Source: Bacillus sp. (in: firmicutes) (GTDB taxonomy: Bacteria; Bacillota; Bacilli; Bacillales; JACDOC01). From it: DNA of 64,000 nt. The notes under the pieces were generated by a model, which saw nothing but the letters and a program-made list of their open reading frames with translations, ran no database searches and was not told the origin of the DNA. The translations under genes were made by a program, and so were the position numbers. The stretch covers positions 434,001-498,000 of the forward strand of contig JACDOC010000001.1 in assembly GCA_017656295.1 (NCBI GenBank), in the 5' to 3' direction. The number at the start of each line of letters is the position of its first letter. The stretch's first letter is position 1. Of the stretch, positions 28,525 to 37,455 are shown piece by piece.

Positions 28525-29883
28525 ATGATGGAGACCATCCATATTTATCATACGAACGATATACATAGTCATTTTGAGCATTGGGTGCGGATTACACCGT
28601 TTTTAAAAGAACGACAAGCGCTACATCAAAAAATGGGACAGTCTGTATTTGTTTTTGATATTGGTGACCATGTTGACCGCTGGCACCCTTACACGGAAGG
28701 AACGTTAGGAAAAGGAAATGTTGAGCTCCTAAATGATGTTGGTTACACAGCCGTGACCATTGGGAATAATGAGGGCATTACCTTTGGATATGAAGATCTA
28801 GATTCATTATACGATAACGCCCAGTTCGATGTAGTTATCGCCAATGTTTACCAACCGGATCATAAGCGACCTGAATGGGCAAAACCATATTGTTTGTATC
28901 AAACGAAACATGGTCTTACATTAGGAGTAATTGGGGTAACAACATATTTTAAACGGTTTTATGAGCTACTTGGTTGGAAAATGACCGATCCAATTGAGGA
29001 AGTAAAGCGCATAGTTGCCCGAATTCGGGAACATGCCGATATCATTGTGTTACTATCCCACCTCGGAATTTACGATGATGAACGAATGGCACGGGAAATT
29101 GAAGGAATCGATGTGATTTTAGGTGGACATACCCATCATATTTTGCACGAAGGAAAGGTCATCAACAATGTGCTACTAGCTGCTGGGGGAAAGCACGGTC
29201 AATATGTTGGACATGTGCAATTAACCATTGATACAAATAAAGTGATTCATGAGAAAAAAGCGCAATTGTACGAAACTCAACAATTACCTCCTCGAGAATA
29301 CGAAGATGAGCAGATTGACAGTTTGTTTGAAAAAGGTAAAACGTTATTGTACCAACCGATCGCACATGTAAAAGAGGAATTAGCTGTCCATTGGTTTCAA
29401 CCTTCTACTTTTCCACAACTGTTATGTGATGCCATTTTAGAATGGTGCCAAGGGGACTGTGCCTTTATTAATGCAGGACTTGTTTTACATTCTCTCCCTA
29501 AAGGAAAAGTAACCAAGTTTCATATCCATCAAGCACTGCCCCATCCGATCAATCCTTGTGTTGTAGAATTGACCGGAGCTGAATTGAAAGAAGTGTTTCG
29601 TCAAAGTTTTGATCAATCATTAGCCCATTTACCGATTAAGGGATTTGGTTTTCGTGGACAAGTGATGGGAGCGTTTGTGTACAGTGGAATCGACTTTGAT
29701 GAAAATAGGCAAACCTTTTCTATCCGAGGGAAACCTCTTGAAGCCAGACGAGTATACCAACTAGCAACAATTGATATGTTTACGTTTGGTCCATTTTTTC
29801 CAGAAATTCATCGAGCACAGAAAAAAACATACTTTCTACCAGAATTTTTACGGGACATTATCGTTTGGAAGTTGTCAAAATAA
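28525..29883 (+). CDS. yunD: Metallophosphatase / 5'-nucleotidase-like YunD
   Basis: Calcineurin-like metallophosphoesterase with 5'-nucleotidase C-terminal domain (452 aa from ATG 28525). Metal-binding motifs IYHTNDIHSHFE, FDIGDHVDR, TIGNNEG, LLSHLG and ILGGHTHH are all present in the first 230 residues; the C-terminal nucleotidase domain carries FGFRGQVMGAF. No signal peptide, so the enzyme is cytosolic unlike secreted UshA. A GTG 30 bases upstream in frame has no SD. Confidence 0.88.
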   Translation: MMETIHIYHTNDIHSHFEHWVRITPFLKERQALHQKMGQSVFVFDIGDHVDRWHPYTEGTLGKGNVELLNDVGYTAVTIGNNEGITFGYEDLDSLYDNAQFDVVIANVYQPDHKRPEWAKPYCLYQTKHGLTLGVIGVTTYFKRFYELLGWKMTDPIEEVKRIVARIREHADIIVLLSHLGIYDDERMAREIEGIDVILGGHTHHILHEGKVINNVLLAAGGKHGQYVGHVQLTIDTNKVIHEKKAQLYETQQLPPREYEDEQIDSLFEKGKTLLYQPIAHVKEELAVHWFQPSTFPQLLCDAILEWCQGDCAFINAGLVLHSLPKGKVTKFHIHQALPHPINPCVVELTGAELKEVFRQSFDQSLAHLPIKGFGFRGQVMGAFVYSGIDFDENRQTFSIRGKPLEARRVYQLATIDMFTFGPFFPEIHRAQKKTYFLPEFLRDIIVWKLSK

Positions 29884-29942
29884 CTTGTAGCACCTTTTCA
29901 CATCTTTTCATACACATGTAGTATGAAAGGAGCGGAGGATTG

Positions 29943-30245
29943 ATGGTGTCCCTTGAACCAATAGTAATCGACGGACATACGTTTCTAGCGATAAACGTTC
30001 AGTTACCAAAAACGAATTTAGTGATGGTAACGAATGATAAAGGGTATATTATGTGTGGCGCTTTAGATGTGGCGTTACTCAACGAACGGTTAAAAGATCG
30101 AAGAATTATTGCAGGTCGTGCGGTTGGAGTAAAAACAATTGAGCAATTATTGGAAGCTCCGTTAGAATCCGTAACGGTAGAAGCGGAGGAATATGGCATT
30201 TATACAGGAATGAAAGGGAAAGACGCTTTGCTTAAGCTGGTGTAA
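29943..30245 (+). CDS. yunC: DUF1805 family protein YunC
   Basis: 100-residue protein with the conserved core KTNLVMVTNDKGYIMCGALDVALLNERLKDRRIIAGRAVGVKTIEQLLEAPLESV. Function unknown. The ATG at 29943 behind AGCGGAGG matches the usual MV start of the family; an in-frame TTG lies one codon upstream. Confidence 0.85.
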   Translation: MVSLEPIVIDGHTFLAINVQLPKTNLVMVTNDKGYIMCGALDVALLNERLKDRRIIAGRAVGVKTIEQLLEAPLESVTVEAEEYGIYTGMKGKDALLKLV

Positions 30246-30247
30246 TG

Positions 30248-30278
30248 AGAAGGGAAGATACTGCCTTCCCTTCTATTT
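30248..30278 (+). terminator. Possible terminator after yunC
   Basis: Stem AGAAGGGAAG / CTTCCCTTCT with a seven-base loop; the following tract (ATTTAG) is poor in T. Confidence 0.5.
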
Positions 30279-30366
30279 AGTGCAACATTTGATTGTCATT
30301 TGTTTTCTTGTATTTTAAGATGGACCTGAAGGAGTAAAAAATAGGAACAATCAATAGGAGAATATA

Positions 30367-31449
30367 ATGAGGTTAATAGCTACAAAATCAGTCAAACCAG
30401 GTATGATCTTAGCACATCCTATTTTTAACGAAAAAGGTCAACCGTTATTACGTGAAGGTGTGTCATTAACGGAAAGATTAATTGATCGATTAAATCAATA
30501 TAAAATTACATACGTATATATTGCCGATTCTGCATCTGAAGGAATTAAAGCGACGTCTTCTATTTCTGAAGCTGAACGACTCCGTGCTGTTAAAACCATC
30601 GAAAATACACTTAGAATGATTAATAATTCCTCTTCCTTATCTACCATGACCGTACTTGAAAAAAATACAAAACAGTTAAAAGGAATTGTTTCGACCATTT
30701 TAGAAGCGATTAAAGGTAATCAAGATGTTTTAAATGTCTTAGTTGACGTTTATTCCTATGATTCTTATATTTATCAGCATTCATACAATGTAACCTTATA
30801 TTCATTAGCCATAGGTGTCGGGTTACAATTGCCTCGTAAGCAATTAGAAGTATTAGGGTTAGGAGCCTTACTTCACGATGTCGGGAAAGTGAAAGTTCCT
30901 CGGGAGATTTTACTCAAGCCAGGAAAGCTGACCGATGAGGAGTTCGAAGTCGTAAAAAAGCATACCGAGTTTGGATTTGAGTTGTTACGACGTTTACATA
31001 CCGTTCCACTAGTAGCGGCTCATTGTGCGTATCAACATCATGAACGTTTAAATGGTTCGGGGTATCCGCGCGGGATTAAAGGGGACGAGATGCATGAATT
31101 TGCGAAAATTATTGCTGTAGCAGATGTATATGATGCCGTTACCTCCAATCGCGTGTATCGAAAGGCGATGTTGCCACATGAAGGTTTAGAGTTATTATAC
31201 TCTGGTGCAGGAACCTTGTTTGATTCATCAATTGTCGAGGCTTTCCGAAAATCGATATCGATCTACCCGGTTGGAGTAACTGTTGAATTAAGCGATGGAC
31301 GGAAAGGAATTGTCGCAAAGCAAAATAAAGGTGTAACCGATCGTCCCCATATCCGCATTACGGAACAAAATGGACAACCGTTACAACAGCCTTATGAAAT
31401 GAATTTACAAGAACATTTAGGCGTTACCATTGTAAAATGTGAAGCATAA
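30367..31449 (+). CDS. HD-GYP domain protein (putative cyclic-di-GMP phosphodiesterase)
   Basis: 360-residue cytosolic protein. N-terminal region (about 1-110) resembles the DUF3391-like or VKPGM domain with LREGVSLTERLIDRL. HD-GYP domain at about 130-300: HDVGKVKVP supplies the HD metal ligands, followed by KKHTEFGFELL, AHCAYQHHERLNGSGYPRGIKGDEM (the GYP motif) and VADVYDAVTSNRVYRK. It would hydrolyse c-di-GMP. A C-terminal 50-residue beta domain follows. ATG after ATAGGAGAAT. I know of no such gene between yunC and yunB in B. subtilis. Confidence 0.9.
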   Translation: MRLIATKSVKPGMILAHPIFNEKGQPLLREGVSLTERLIDRLNQYKITYVYIADSASEGIKATSSISEAERLRAVKTIENTLRMINNSSSLSTMTVLEKNTKQLKGIVSTILEAIKGNQDVLNVLVDVYSYDSYIYQHSYNVTLYSLAIGVGLQLPRKQLEVLGLGALLHDVGKVKVPREILLKPGKLTDEEFEVVKKHTEFGFELLRRLHTVPLVAAHCAYQHHERLNGSGYPRGIKGDEMHEFAKIIAVADVYDAVTSNRVYRKAMLPHEGLELLYSGAGTLFDSSIVEAFRKSISIYPVGVTVELSDGRKGIVAKQNKGVTDRPHIRITEQNGQPLQQPYEMNLQEHLGVTIVKCEA

Positions 31450-31507
31450 AAAAATAGCTTATTTCCCCTTTTTCACGCATACATTTAGTAGTGAAGGGGG
31501 GATTTTT

Positions 31508-32275
31508 TTGTCTTTTAATTTTTACAAAAAACCCCGACGAAGAGGGCCCTTACCCTTTCGTTATGTCTTTTTACTTTCATTTGTCTTCTTTATTTTTTCC
31601 ACTGCGGCTGGACTATGGATTATCAATGAGGGGATTAAACCAACGCTAACGAGCTACGCCGAAACGCAAACCCGTAAAATCGCCACGATGGTCATTAATA
31701 AAGCGATTAATAAAAAAATAGCGAATGTCATTGATATTAATGACATTATTGAAACGGTACCGAACCCGAACGGAAATGGAACGACGACAACGAAATTTAA
31801 TACAGAAATTATAAGTAGGGTGCAGTCAGAAATTACGAGCCTTGTTCAAATGAACATTAAAGAAGCAGAGCGCGGAAATTTAGAAGCGCTGGAATTTTTA
31901 TCAGATGTAGAAATTAACAAAGAAGAAACCATAAAACGGGAAGGGATTGTGTACGAAGTTCCGCTTGGGCAAGCGACCAACAATGCGTTATTAGGGAACT
32001 TAGGTCCACAAATTCCCGTTCGTTTCTTTGCAATTGGTGACGCACAATCCAATGTAAAAACGTACTATGAAGCATTAGGAATTAATAACGTTTGGGTCGA
32101 AGTTTTTATTGAAATAGAGGTAAACATTCAAATTATCATTCCATTTGCAACAAAAGTGACAACAATCAAACAGGATATTCCTGTTGCTATGGGACTAATT
32201 CAAGGAAAAGTACCACAGTTTTACAACGGTGGCGGTAATACTTCCCCTTCCATTGAAGTACCATTTGAAAACTAG
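31508..32275 (+). CDS. yunB: Sporulation protein YunB
   Basis: 255-residue membrane-anchored protein of spore formers. Starts at TTG 31508 behind AAGGGGGG; Lys/Arg-rich N-terminus, single transmembrane segment (about 20-40), then an extracytoplasmic domain with EVPLGQATNNALLGNLGPQIPVRF and the C-terminal VPQFYNGGGNTSPSIEVP, diagnostic of YunB. Expressed in the mother cell in B. subtilis. The promoter of the next gene overlaps its stop codon. Confidence 0.9.
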   Translation: MSFNFYKKPRRRGPLPFRYVFLLSFVFFIFSTAAGLWIINEGIKPTLTSYAETQTRKIATMVINKAINKKIANVIDINDIIETVPNPNGNGTTTTKFNTEIISRVQSEITSLVQMNIKEAERGNLEALEFLSDVEINKEETIKREGIVYEVPLGQATNNALLGNLGPQIPVRFFAIGDAQSNVKTYYEALGINNVWVEVFIEIEVNIQIIIPFATKVTTIKQDIPVAMGLIQGKVPQFYNGGGNTSPSIEVPFEN

Positions 32276-32304
32276 TTGATAAATGAAATAAACATTGTTA
32301 TAGT
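32276..32304 (+). promoter_or_regulatory. SigA promoter of the lysine-regulated transporter
   Basis: TTGATA (32276-32281), 17-base spacer, TATAGT (32299-32304), starting right after the yunB stop codon. Confidence 0.75.
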
Positions 32305-32347
32305 AATAGAAGACAAGTGAATAAGCAACTAACCTAATCGAAATCCG

Positions 32348-32594
32348 ATGGGGTAGAGGCTGCAAAATTTATGAGTAGGCTACGTGAGGATGACAACGAT
32401 GATCGTAGTTGAAAGGAAATTTTGCCGAAGTAAAAATGATGCGTCAACGTCATTTTTGCTGGGGTTGCTCTGAATAAGAGTAACACTGTCATTATGAGGG
32501 GGTATACCTCATAATGGGGAGCTACTGATCGTGATGGAGAAACGGAAGACATTACAAGGGTAATGGTAGACGTTCTCTATCATTACCCTTTTTT
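32348..32594 (+). ncRNA. Lysine riboswitch (L-box) with terminator
   Basis: Aptamer at about 32348-32531: GGGGTAGAGGCTGC, AGTAGGCTACGTGAGGATGA, TGAAAGGAAATTTTGCCGAAGT, TTTTTGCTGGGGTTGCTCTG, AATAAGAGTAACACTGTCA and the closing GGGGAGCTACTGATC, in L-box order. A downstream hairpin GGGTAATGGTAGA / TCTATCATTACCC with TTTTTT (32558-32594) is the terminator. It precedes the NhaC-type gene, so lysine should shut off its expression. Confidence 0.93.
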
Positions 32595-32649
32595 GTTTAT
32601 CCTCTGTCATGAAAAAAGTTCCCCCCTATCAAAATAAGGAGGAGGACTA

Positions 32650-34227
32650 ATGGAAAATACGATTTTCTCACTTTTACCACCTGTTGTAGCCATTGTGATG
32701 GCAATTCTTACTCGTCGTGTCATATTATCCTTAGGTGTTGGGATTGTATTGGCAGGTTTATTGTTAGGTCAATTCCAGCTAGGTGCGTCATTTACTTATA
32801 TTTGGGAGGCATTTTCGGGCATTTTTATTTCCGATGGGGAAATAAATACGTGGAATGTTTACATTTTAATTTTCTTACTCATTTTGGGTGTCATTACCGC
32901 ATTTATTAATATTTCTGGTGGAAGTCGAGCTTTTGGTGAATGGGCGTTAAAGCGCGTAAAATCTCGTGTAGGTGCACAATTAGTTACAGCCTTTTTAGGG
33001 ATTATTATTTTTATCGATGATTATTTTAATAGCTTAGCAGTGGGGCAAGTGGCTCGCCCAATTACAGACCGACAAAAAGTATCACGCGCAAAATTAGCTT
33101 ATTTAATCGATTCTACGTCCGCACCGGTATGTGTCGTTTCGCCAATCTCCAGCTGGGGCGCATATATTATTGGAATCATTGGGATGATTTTAGCTGAGCA
33201 TAGCATTACGGAATATACGGCTTTTTCGGCATTTATGCAAATGGTGCCATTAAATATTTATGTATGGGTAGCTTTGGCCTTCGTCTTCTTTGTCGCGATT
33301 CGCAACGTAAACATTGGTGCAATGAAGCAACATGAAGAACGGGCGATAGCAACAGGTGAAGTGTATGATCCAGAAAAAGAAATTCCAGGGGAAGTTAAAG
33401 AAGAATTGCCAGTTAGTCAAAAAGGAACGATTGGTGATTTATTGCTACCGATCCTAGCTTTAATAGTTGGAACGGTCGTGGCGATGATTTGGACAGGAGC
33501 AAAAGCGGTGGAAGGTGAAGCTACAATCCTTGCCATTTTTGAAAACACGGACGTAGCAACTTCCCTTGTATACGGTGGTTTATTTGGCTTATTAGTGACA
33601 ATTCTTTTATTTATTCGTCAAAGTGTTGTATTTAAAGGGATTCCTGCATCCGTATTTGGGAATGGAGTTTGGGCAGGAATTCGCTCCATGTTACCAGCGA
33701 TCAATATTTTGATTTTAGCGTGGACGATAGTTACATTAATTGATCAATTGCAAACAGGTACGTATTTAGCGGGACTTGTGGAAAAAGCGAACATAAATAC
33801 AGCGTTTTTACCGGCTATTTTATTTTTAGTAGCTGGAATTATGGCATTTTCGACAGGTACGTCTTGGGGGTCATTTGGTTTATTGCTTCCGATTGCTGGA
33901 GAAATCGCGGCTGTTACTGATATGACACTTCTTTTACCATCAATGGCTGCCGTGTTGGCAGGAGCGGTATTTGGTGACCATTGTTCGCCAATTTCAGATA
34001 CGACGATTCTTTCGTCTACAGGAGCCGGTAGCAACCATATGGACCATGTCGTGACACAACTGCCTTACACGCTTATCGCAGCGGTTATTTCTACAATTAG
34101 TTATATTGTCATCGGCTTTTTCGGTAGTACGATTATTGGATTATTCGCTGCAGCCATCCTGTTTGTTATTGTAGCGGTATGGCTGCAAAGAAATACAGGA
34201 AAACAAACGGAAGCAGTCGAAGCTTAG
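32650..34227 (+). CDS. NhaC-family transporter, predicted lysine importer (LysW-like)
   Basis: Polytopic membrane protein of the NhaC Na+/H+ antiporter superfamily (525 aa, about 12-14 membrane segments). Motifs include FIDDYFNSLAVGQVARPITDRQKVSRAKLAYLIDSTSAPVC and GDHCSPISDTTILSSTGAG, typical of the family. The lysine riboswitch immediately upstream argues for lysine (probably Na+-coupled) uptake, as predicted for LysW-type members; without it the gene would be called an antiporter. ATG after AGGAGGAGG. Monocistronic with its own terminator. Confidence 0.88.
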   Translation: MENTIFSLLPPVVAIVMAILTRRVILSLGVGIVLAGLLLGQFQLGASFTYIWEAFSGIFISDGEINTWNVYILIFLLILGVITAFINISGGSRAFGEWALKRVKSRVGAQLVTAFLGIIIFIDDYFNSLAVGQVARPITDRQKVSRAKLAYLIDSTSAPVCVVSPISSWGAYIIGIIGMILAEHSITEYTAFSAFMQMVPLNIYVWVALAFVFFVAIRNVNIGAMKQHEERAIATGEVYDPEKEIPGEVKEELPVSQKGTIGDLLLPILALIVGTVVAMIWTGAKAVEGEATILAIFENTDVATSLVYGGLFGLLVTILLFIRQSVVFKGIPASVFGNGVWAGIRSMLPAINILILAWTIVTLIDQLQTGTYLAGLVEKANINTAFLPAILFLVAGIMAFSTGTSWGSFGLLLPIAGEIAAVTDMTLLLPSMAAVLAGAVFGDHCSPISDTTILSSTGAGSNHMDHVVTQLPYTLIAAVISTISYIVIGFFGSTIIGLFAAAILFVIVAVWLQRNTGKQTEAVEA

Positions 34228-34232
34228 ATGAT

Positions 34233-34266
34233 AAAAACGAGCGGTCAATGGACCGCTCGTTTTTTT
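34233..34266 (+). terminator. Terminator of the lysine-regulated transporter
   Basis: Perfect stem AAAAACGAGCGGTC / GACCGCTCGTTTTT, loop AATG. Confidence 0.95.
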
Positions 34267-34432
34267 GTGCACATATGTAAAAGATCTTATATTAAAACAA
34301 AAATCTATGAAATTCCAAGATGTATAAAAAATGAAACGAAGTTAGGCAACATAGAGATACTTTTTTACAATAGTGAGAGAAGGTAATGAACTGTCAAATA
34401 ATTAATTTTTTTACTATTTTTAAAATAATACT

Positions 34433-34461
34433 TTGACAACTATTGTCGATAGGCTTATACT
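34433..34461 (+). promoter_or_regulatory. SigA promoter of the NSS symporter
   Basis: TTGACA (34433-34438), 17-base spacer, TATACT (34456-34461). The rest of the 34267-34542 gap is AT-rich with no gene. Confidence 0.8.
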
Positions 34462-34501
34462 TTATGTTAGATAATATTAAATAATCAGAAAATTTAAAAT
34501 A

Positions 34502-34525
34502 TCTAACTTCACATTGGAAGTTAGA
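34502..34525 (+). promoter_or_regulatory. Leader hairpin before the NSS gene
   Basis: 9-bp perfect inverted repeat TCTAACTTC / GAAGTTAGA with a six-base loop, ending four bases before the AAGGGGG SD. It might alter ribosome access or mRNA stability. Confidence 0.5.
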
Positions 34526-34542
34526 AATAAGGGGGTAAAAGA

Positions 34543-36054
34543 ATGGAAAATCGACAACAATGGGGGACTCGGGCCGGTTTTATTTTAGCAGCGGTCGGGT
34601 CAGCAGTCGGATTAGGTAACATTTGGCGTTTTCCTGGCATCGCCTACGAAAACGGTGGAGGAGCCTTCTTCCTACCATATTTATTCGCGTTGTTAACAGC
34701 AGGGATTCCCATCTTAGTTTTAGAGTTTACACTTGGGCACAAGTATCGAGGTTCAGCTCCATTATCATTGGGACGAATGTCGAAAAAAGGTGAATGGATT
34801 GGATGGTGGCAAGTCGGTATCTCGTTTGTCATCTCAACTTACTACGCTGTAATTATCGCTTGGGCGATGGCTTATGCGTACTATGCGCTCAGCTTACAAT
34901 GGGGAAATGATCCACTAAGCTTTTTAATCGGAGACTATTTGAAATTAACTGAAAATCCAGGTGAGGTAGGAAGTGTTGTTCCTAGCGTCTTTATTCCACT
35001 GGTTTTAGTTTGGGCAATCACTTTAGGTGTACTGTTCAAAGGAGTTAAAAAAGGTATTGAATTGGCAAACAAAGTAATGATTCCGGCGTTAGTGGTCTTA
35101 TTTTTAATTATCGTTATTCGTGCATTAACGCTTGAAGGAGCAGTAGACGGGTTAAACACATTCTTTAAACCGAACTGGGATGTAATTTTAAGTGGGAAAG
35201 TATGGGTAGCAGCGTATGGACAAATTTTCTTCAGTTTATCTATAGCTTTTGCCATCATGATTACGTATTCAAGTTACTTACCAAAGAAATCTGATATTAC
35301 GAACAACGCATTTATTACTGGTTTTGCAAACTCTTCTGTAGAGTTGCTAGCAGGTATCGGGGTTTTCAGTGCGTTAGGATTTATGGCTGCACAACAAGGT
35401 GTCCCTGTTCAAGAAGTTGTTTCTAAAGGTGTTATCCTTGCGTTTGCGGTATTTCCGGAAATTATTAACAACTTCCCAGTTGCATCTGAGTTATTTGGGT
35501 TCTTATTCTTTACATGTTTAGTACTTGCAGGCCTTTCTTCTCTCATTTCGATTGTTGAAACATATGTTGCTGGTGTACAAGAAAAGTTTAACATTTCCCG
35601 TACGGCTTCTGTTGCTGTCGGTGGTGGAATTGCAGCACTAATCTCTATATTATTCTCGACTCAAGGTGGCTTATACTTCTTAGACTCTGCAGACCACTTT
35701 ATCAACAATTACGGTATTGCTTTAGCTGGTTTAGTCGAAGTTGTTTTTGTTGCTTGGTTCTTACGTGAACTTGATAACTTAAAAGGTCATGCGGACGCTG
35801 TTTCCGATATTCGCCTTGGTGCTTGGTGGAAACTTTCAATAACAATTATTACTCCAGTCGTTCTAGGCATTATGATGGTAATGAACTTCCGCGAAGATAT
35901 TTTGAACAGCTATGGAGATTATCCGGCTGTATTTAACTTCTACTCTGGTTGGCTTGTAGCCGCATTAGTGATTTTCCTTGGATTTATCTTTGCTTATGCA
36001 AAAAAGTGGAATCAAGGTCAATTAGAAATTCCATCCCATAAGGAGGTACAATAA
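34543..36054 (+). CDS. Neurotransmitter:sodium symporter (NSS) family amino-acid transporter
   Basis: LeuT-fold Na+-coupled amino-acid importer (503 aa, about 12 TM). N-terminal WGTRAGFILAAVGSAVGLGNIWRFPGIAYENGGGAFFLPYL is the NSS signature covering TM1 and the sodium/substrate site; TM6 region GQIFFSLSIAFAIMITYSSYL is conserved. The small MetS-like gene three bases downstream suggests a MetP-like methionine/alanine importer, as in Corynebacterium MetPS. Distinct from the ABC permease MetP at 18750. Substrate is an inference from the partner. Confidence 0.9.
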   Translation: MENRQQWGTRAGFILAAVGSAVGLGNIWRFPGIAYENGGGAFFLPYLFALLTAGIPILVLEFTLGHKYRGSAPLSLGRMSKKGEWIGWWQVGISFVISTYYAVIIAWAMAYAYYALSLQWGNDPLSFLIGDYLKLTENPGEVGSVVPSVFIPLVLVWAITLGVLFKGVKKGIELANKVMIPALVVLFLIIVIRALTLEGAVDGLNTFFKPNWDVILSGKVWVAAYGQIFFSLSIAFAIMITYSSYLPKKSDITNNAFITGFANSSVELLAGIGVFSALGFMAAQQGVPVQEVVSKGVILAFAVFPEIINNFPVASELFGFLFFTCLVLAGLSSLISIVETYVAGVQEKFNISRTASVAVGGGIAALISILFSTQGGLYFLDSADHFINNYGIALAGLVEVVFVAWFLRELDNLKGHADAVSDIRLGAWWKLSITIITPVVLGIMMVMNFREDILNSYGDYPAVFNFYSGWLVAALVIFLGFIFAYAKKWNQGQLEIPSHKEVQ

Positions 36055-36056
36055 CC

Positions 36057-36158
36057 ATGGATGCAAGTGCAGTAGTGATGATGATTGTTGGTATGCTAAT
36101 CATTTGGGGTGGATTAGGACTTTCGATTGCGAATGCTGTTCGTAAATCTAAAAACTAA
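36057..36158 (+). CDS. MetS-type small subunit of NSS transporter
   Basis: A 33-residue membrane peptide, MDASAVVMMIVGMLIIWGGL followed by GLSIANAVRKSKN: one hydrophobic helix (about 5-25) and a basic tail. This matches the methionine/alanine importer small subunit family. The ATG lies two bases after the NSS stop codon with SD AAGGAGG inside the end of that gene, so it is translationally coupled. MetS is needed for transport by MetP in Corynebacterium; the same role is inferred here. Confidence 0.85.
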   Translation: MDASAVVMMIVGMLIIWGGLGLSIANAVRKSKN

Positions 36159-36164
36159 TCATAC

Positions 36165-36205
36165 AAAAAGTGACCGAAATGGATGTTTGTTTCGGTCACT
36201 TTTTT
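36165..36205 (+). terminator. Terminator of the NSS-MetS operon
   Basis: Stem AAAAAGTGACCGAAA / TTTCGGTCACTTTTT, ten-base loop, T-run. Confidence 0.92.
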
Positions 36206-36250
36206 GCATATGGGAGAGGGCTGATACAGAAGGCGTAAGCCCATTTTTGG

Positions 36251-37237
36251 TTATCGTCGATTTCTTTTCGCTTCTTGTTCCCAGCGACGTAAGTATGGAA
36301 ATGGATCAAACGACCATTCGGTTTTTCCATTATATTTGTACATCCCGTAATGTAAATGGGGTGGGAATTTTCCAGATGTACCTGGGGGACCATATCCGCT
36401 ACTTCCTACAGCCCCAATCATCATACCAGGCTCAACCATTTGCCCGACGTGCAAGCCATTTACAAACCCATTGAGATGAGCAAAATAATGATACGTATTG
36501 TTAATGTCACGAATGCCGATTCGCCATCCTCCATACTTGTTCCATCCTTTCATTTCGACAATACCGTAACAAGTGGATAGAACAGGAACGCCATAGTCGG
36601 CAAAAATATCTGTACCTTCATGAATTCGCCGTCCTCCCCAACCTCTAGCATCTCCCCACGTGTTCTTATAACTGTAATTATAGCGAATAGGAAGTGGGAA
36701 GGATTTTTGGTCCAAATTTAAACGGCCAAAGTGACGATACATTTTCGCTTTCCCGACAATAATACTCACGGCTCGATCCCGTTTATAATAGTTCCATAAA
36801 GCGATTTTAATGTTGTCATGATCCATGCCATACTGCTTCACATATTTGGCCATAGCAAATAAAACGTCTTCATCGTTCGTCCGTTCGGCTTTACCATCTC
36901 CATTCCCATCAACACCCATTCCATCAAAGTAGGCAATAGAACGAGGATTGACGTCATTTCGATTCGGATTCCAACCACCTGACCATTGTTCTTCTGTAAA
37001 GTAAATACTAATAATCCCCTCTGGTTTCGGTAAATCTTTTCTAACCGTACGAATCGTTCGTTCGTATTGATCAATGGCTGCTAAATAATACCATGGAATC
37101 AAAGTGACAGCTTCCACTTTTTTATATAATTCCATCCGTTTTCGATACATTTCCTCTTCAGAAGGTGCTTCCTTTGCTAGGACACTGAAGGGAGTGAAAA
37201 GGGACAAAAAAAGCAATACAATGATGAGCCTTCCCAT
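36251..37237 (-). CDS. lytH: Sporulation peptidoglycan peptidase LytH (YunA), M23 family
   Basis: L-alanyl-D-glutamate-type endopeptidase that trims cortex peptidoglycan in the spore. Signal peptide at the N-terminus (MGRLIIVLLFLSLFTPFSVLA). Unique N-terminal domain, then an M23 domain (about 195-320) with zinc/catalytic motifs HEGTDIFADYGVPVLS, GIRDINNTYHYFAHLNGF and HLHYGMYK. Start at ATG 37237 behind AAAGGAGG; the frame reaches 21 bases further to a TTG that lies before the SD. Followed upstream by lipA divergently, as in Bacillus. Confidence 0.92.
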   Translation of the reverse strand: MGRLIIVLLFLSLFTPFSVLAKEAPSEEEMYRKRMELYKKVEAVTLIPWYYLAAIDQYERTIRTVRKDLPKPEGIISIYFTEEQWSGGWNPNRNDVNPRSIAYFDGMGVDGNGDGKAERTNDEDVLFAMAKYVKQYGMDHDNIKIALWNYYKRDRAVSIIVGKAKMYRHFGRLNLDQKSFPLPIRYNYSYKNTWGDARGWGGRRIHEGTDIFADYGVPVLSTCYGIVEMKGWNKYGGWRIGIRDINNTYHYFAHLNGFVNGLHVGQMVEPGMMIGAVGSSGYGPPGTSGKFPPHLHYGMYKYNGKTEWSFDPFPYLRRWEQEAKRNRR

Positions 37238-37455
37238 ATTGGTCCTCCTTTTTTTCAAAATGTCGAGTCTACTCGTGATATAATTAGTTTGTGATTGAAC
37301 GATTCAAACATTAATATCAATTAATGGTAACCATCATTTCACAATGCTTGTGTTCCCTTCTTTCGTATGTTAAAGTGACATCAGAAGAAGTTTTGAGATA
37401 TTGGTTCACTCTGTTTGCTTAAGCAGACGACAATTGGACGATTGGAGATGAAAGT

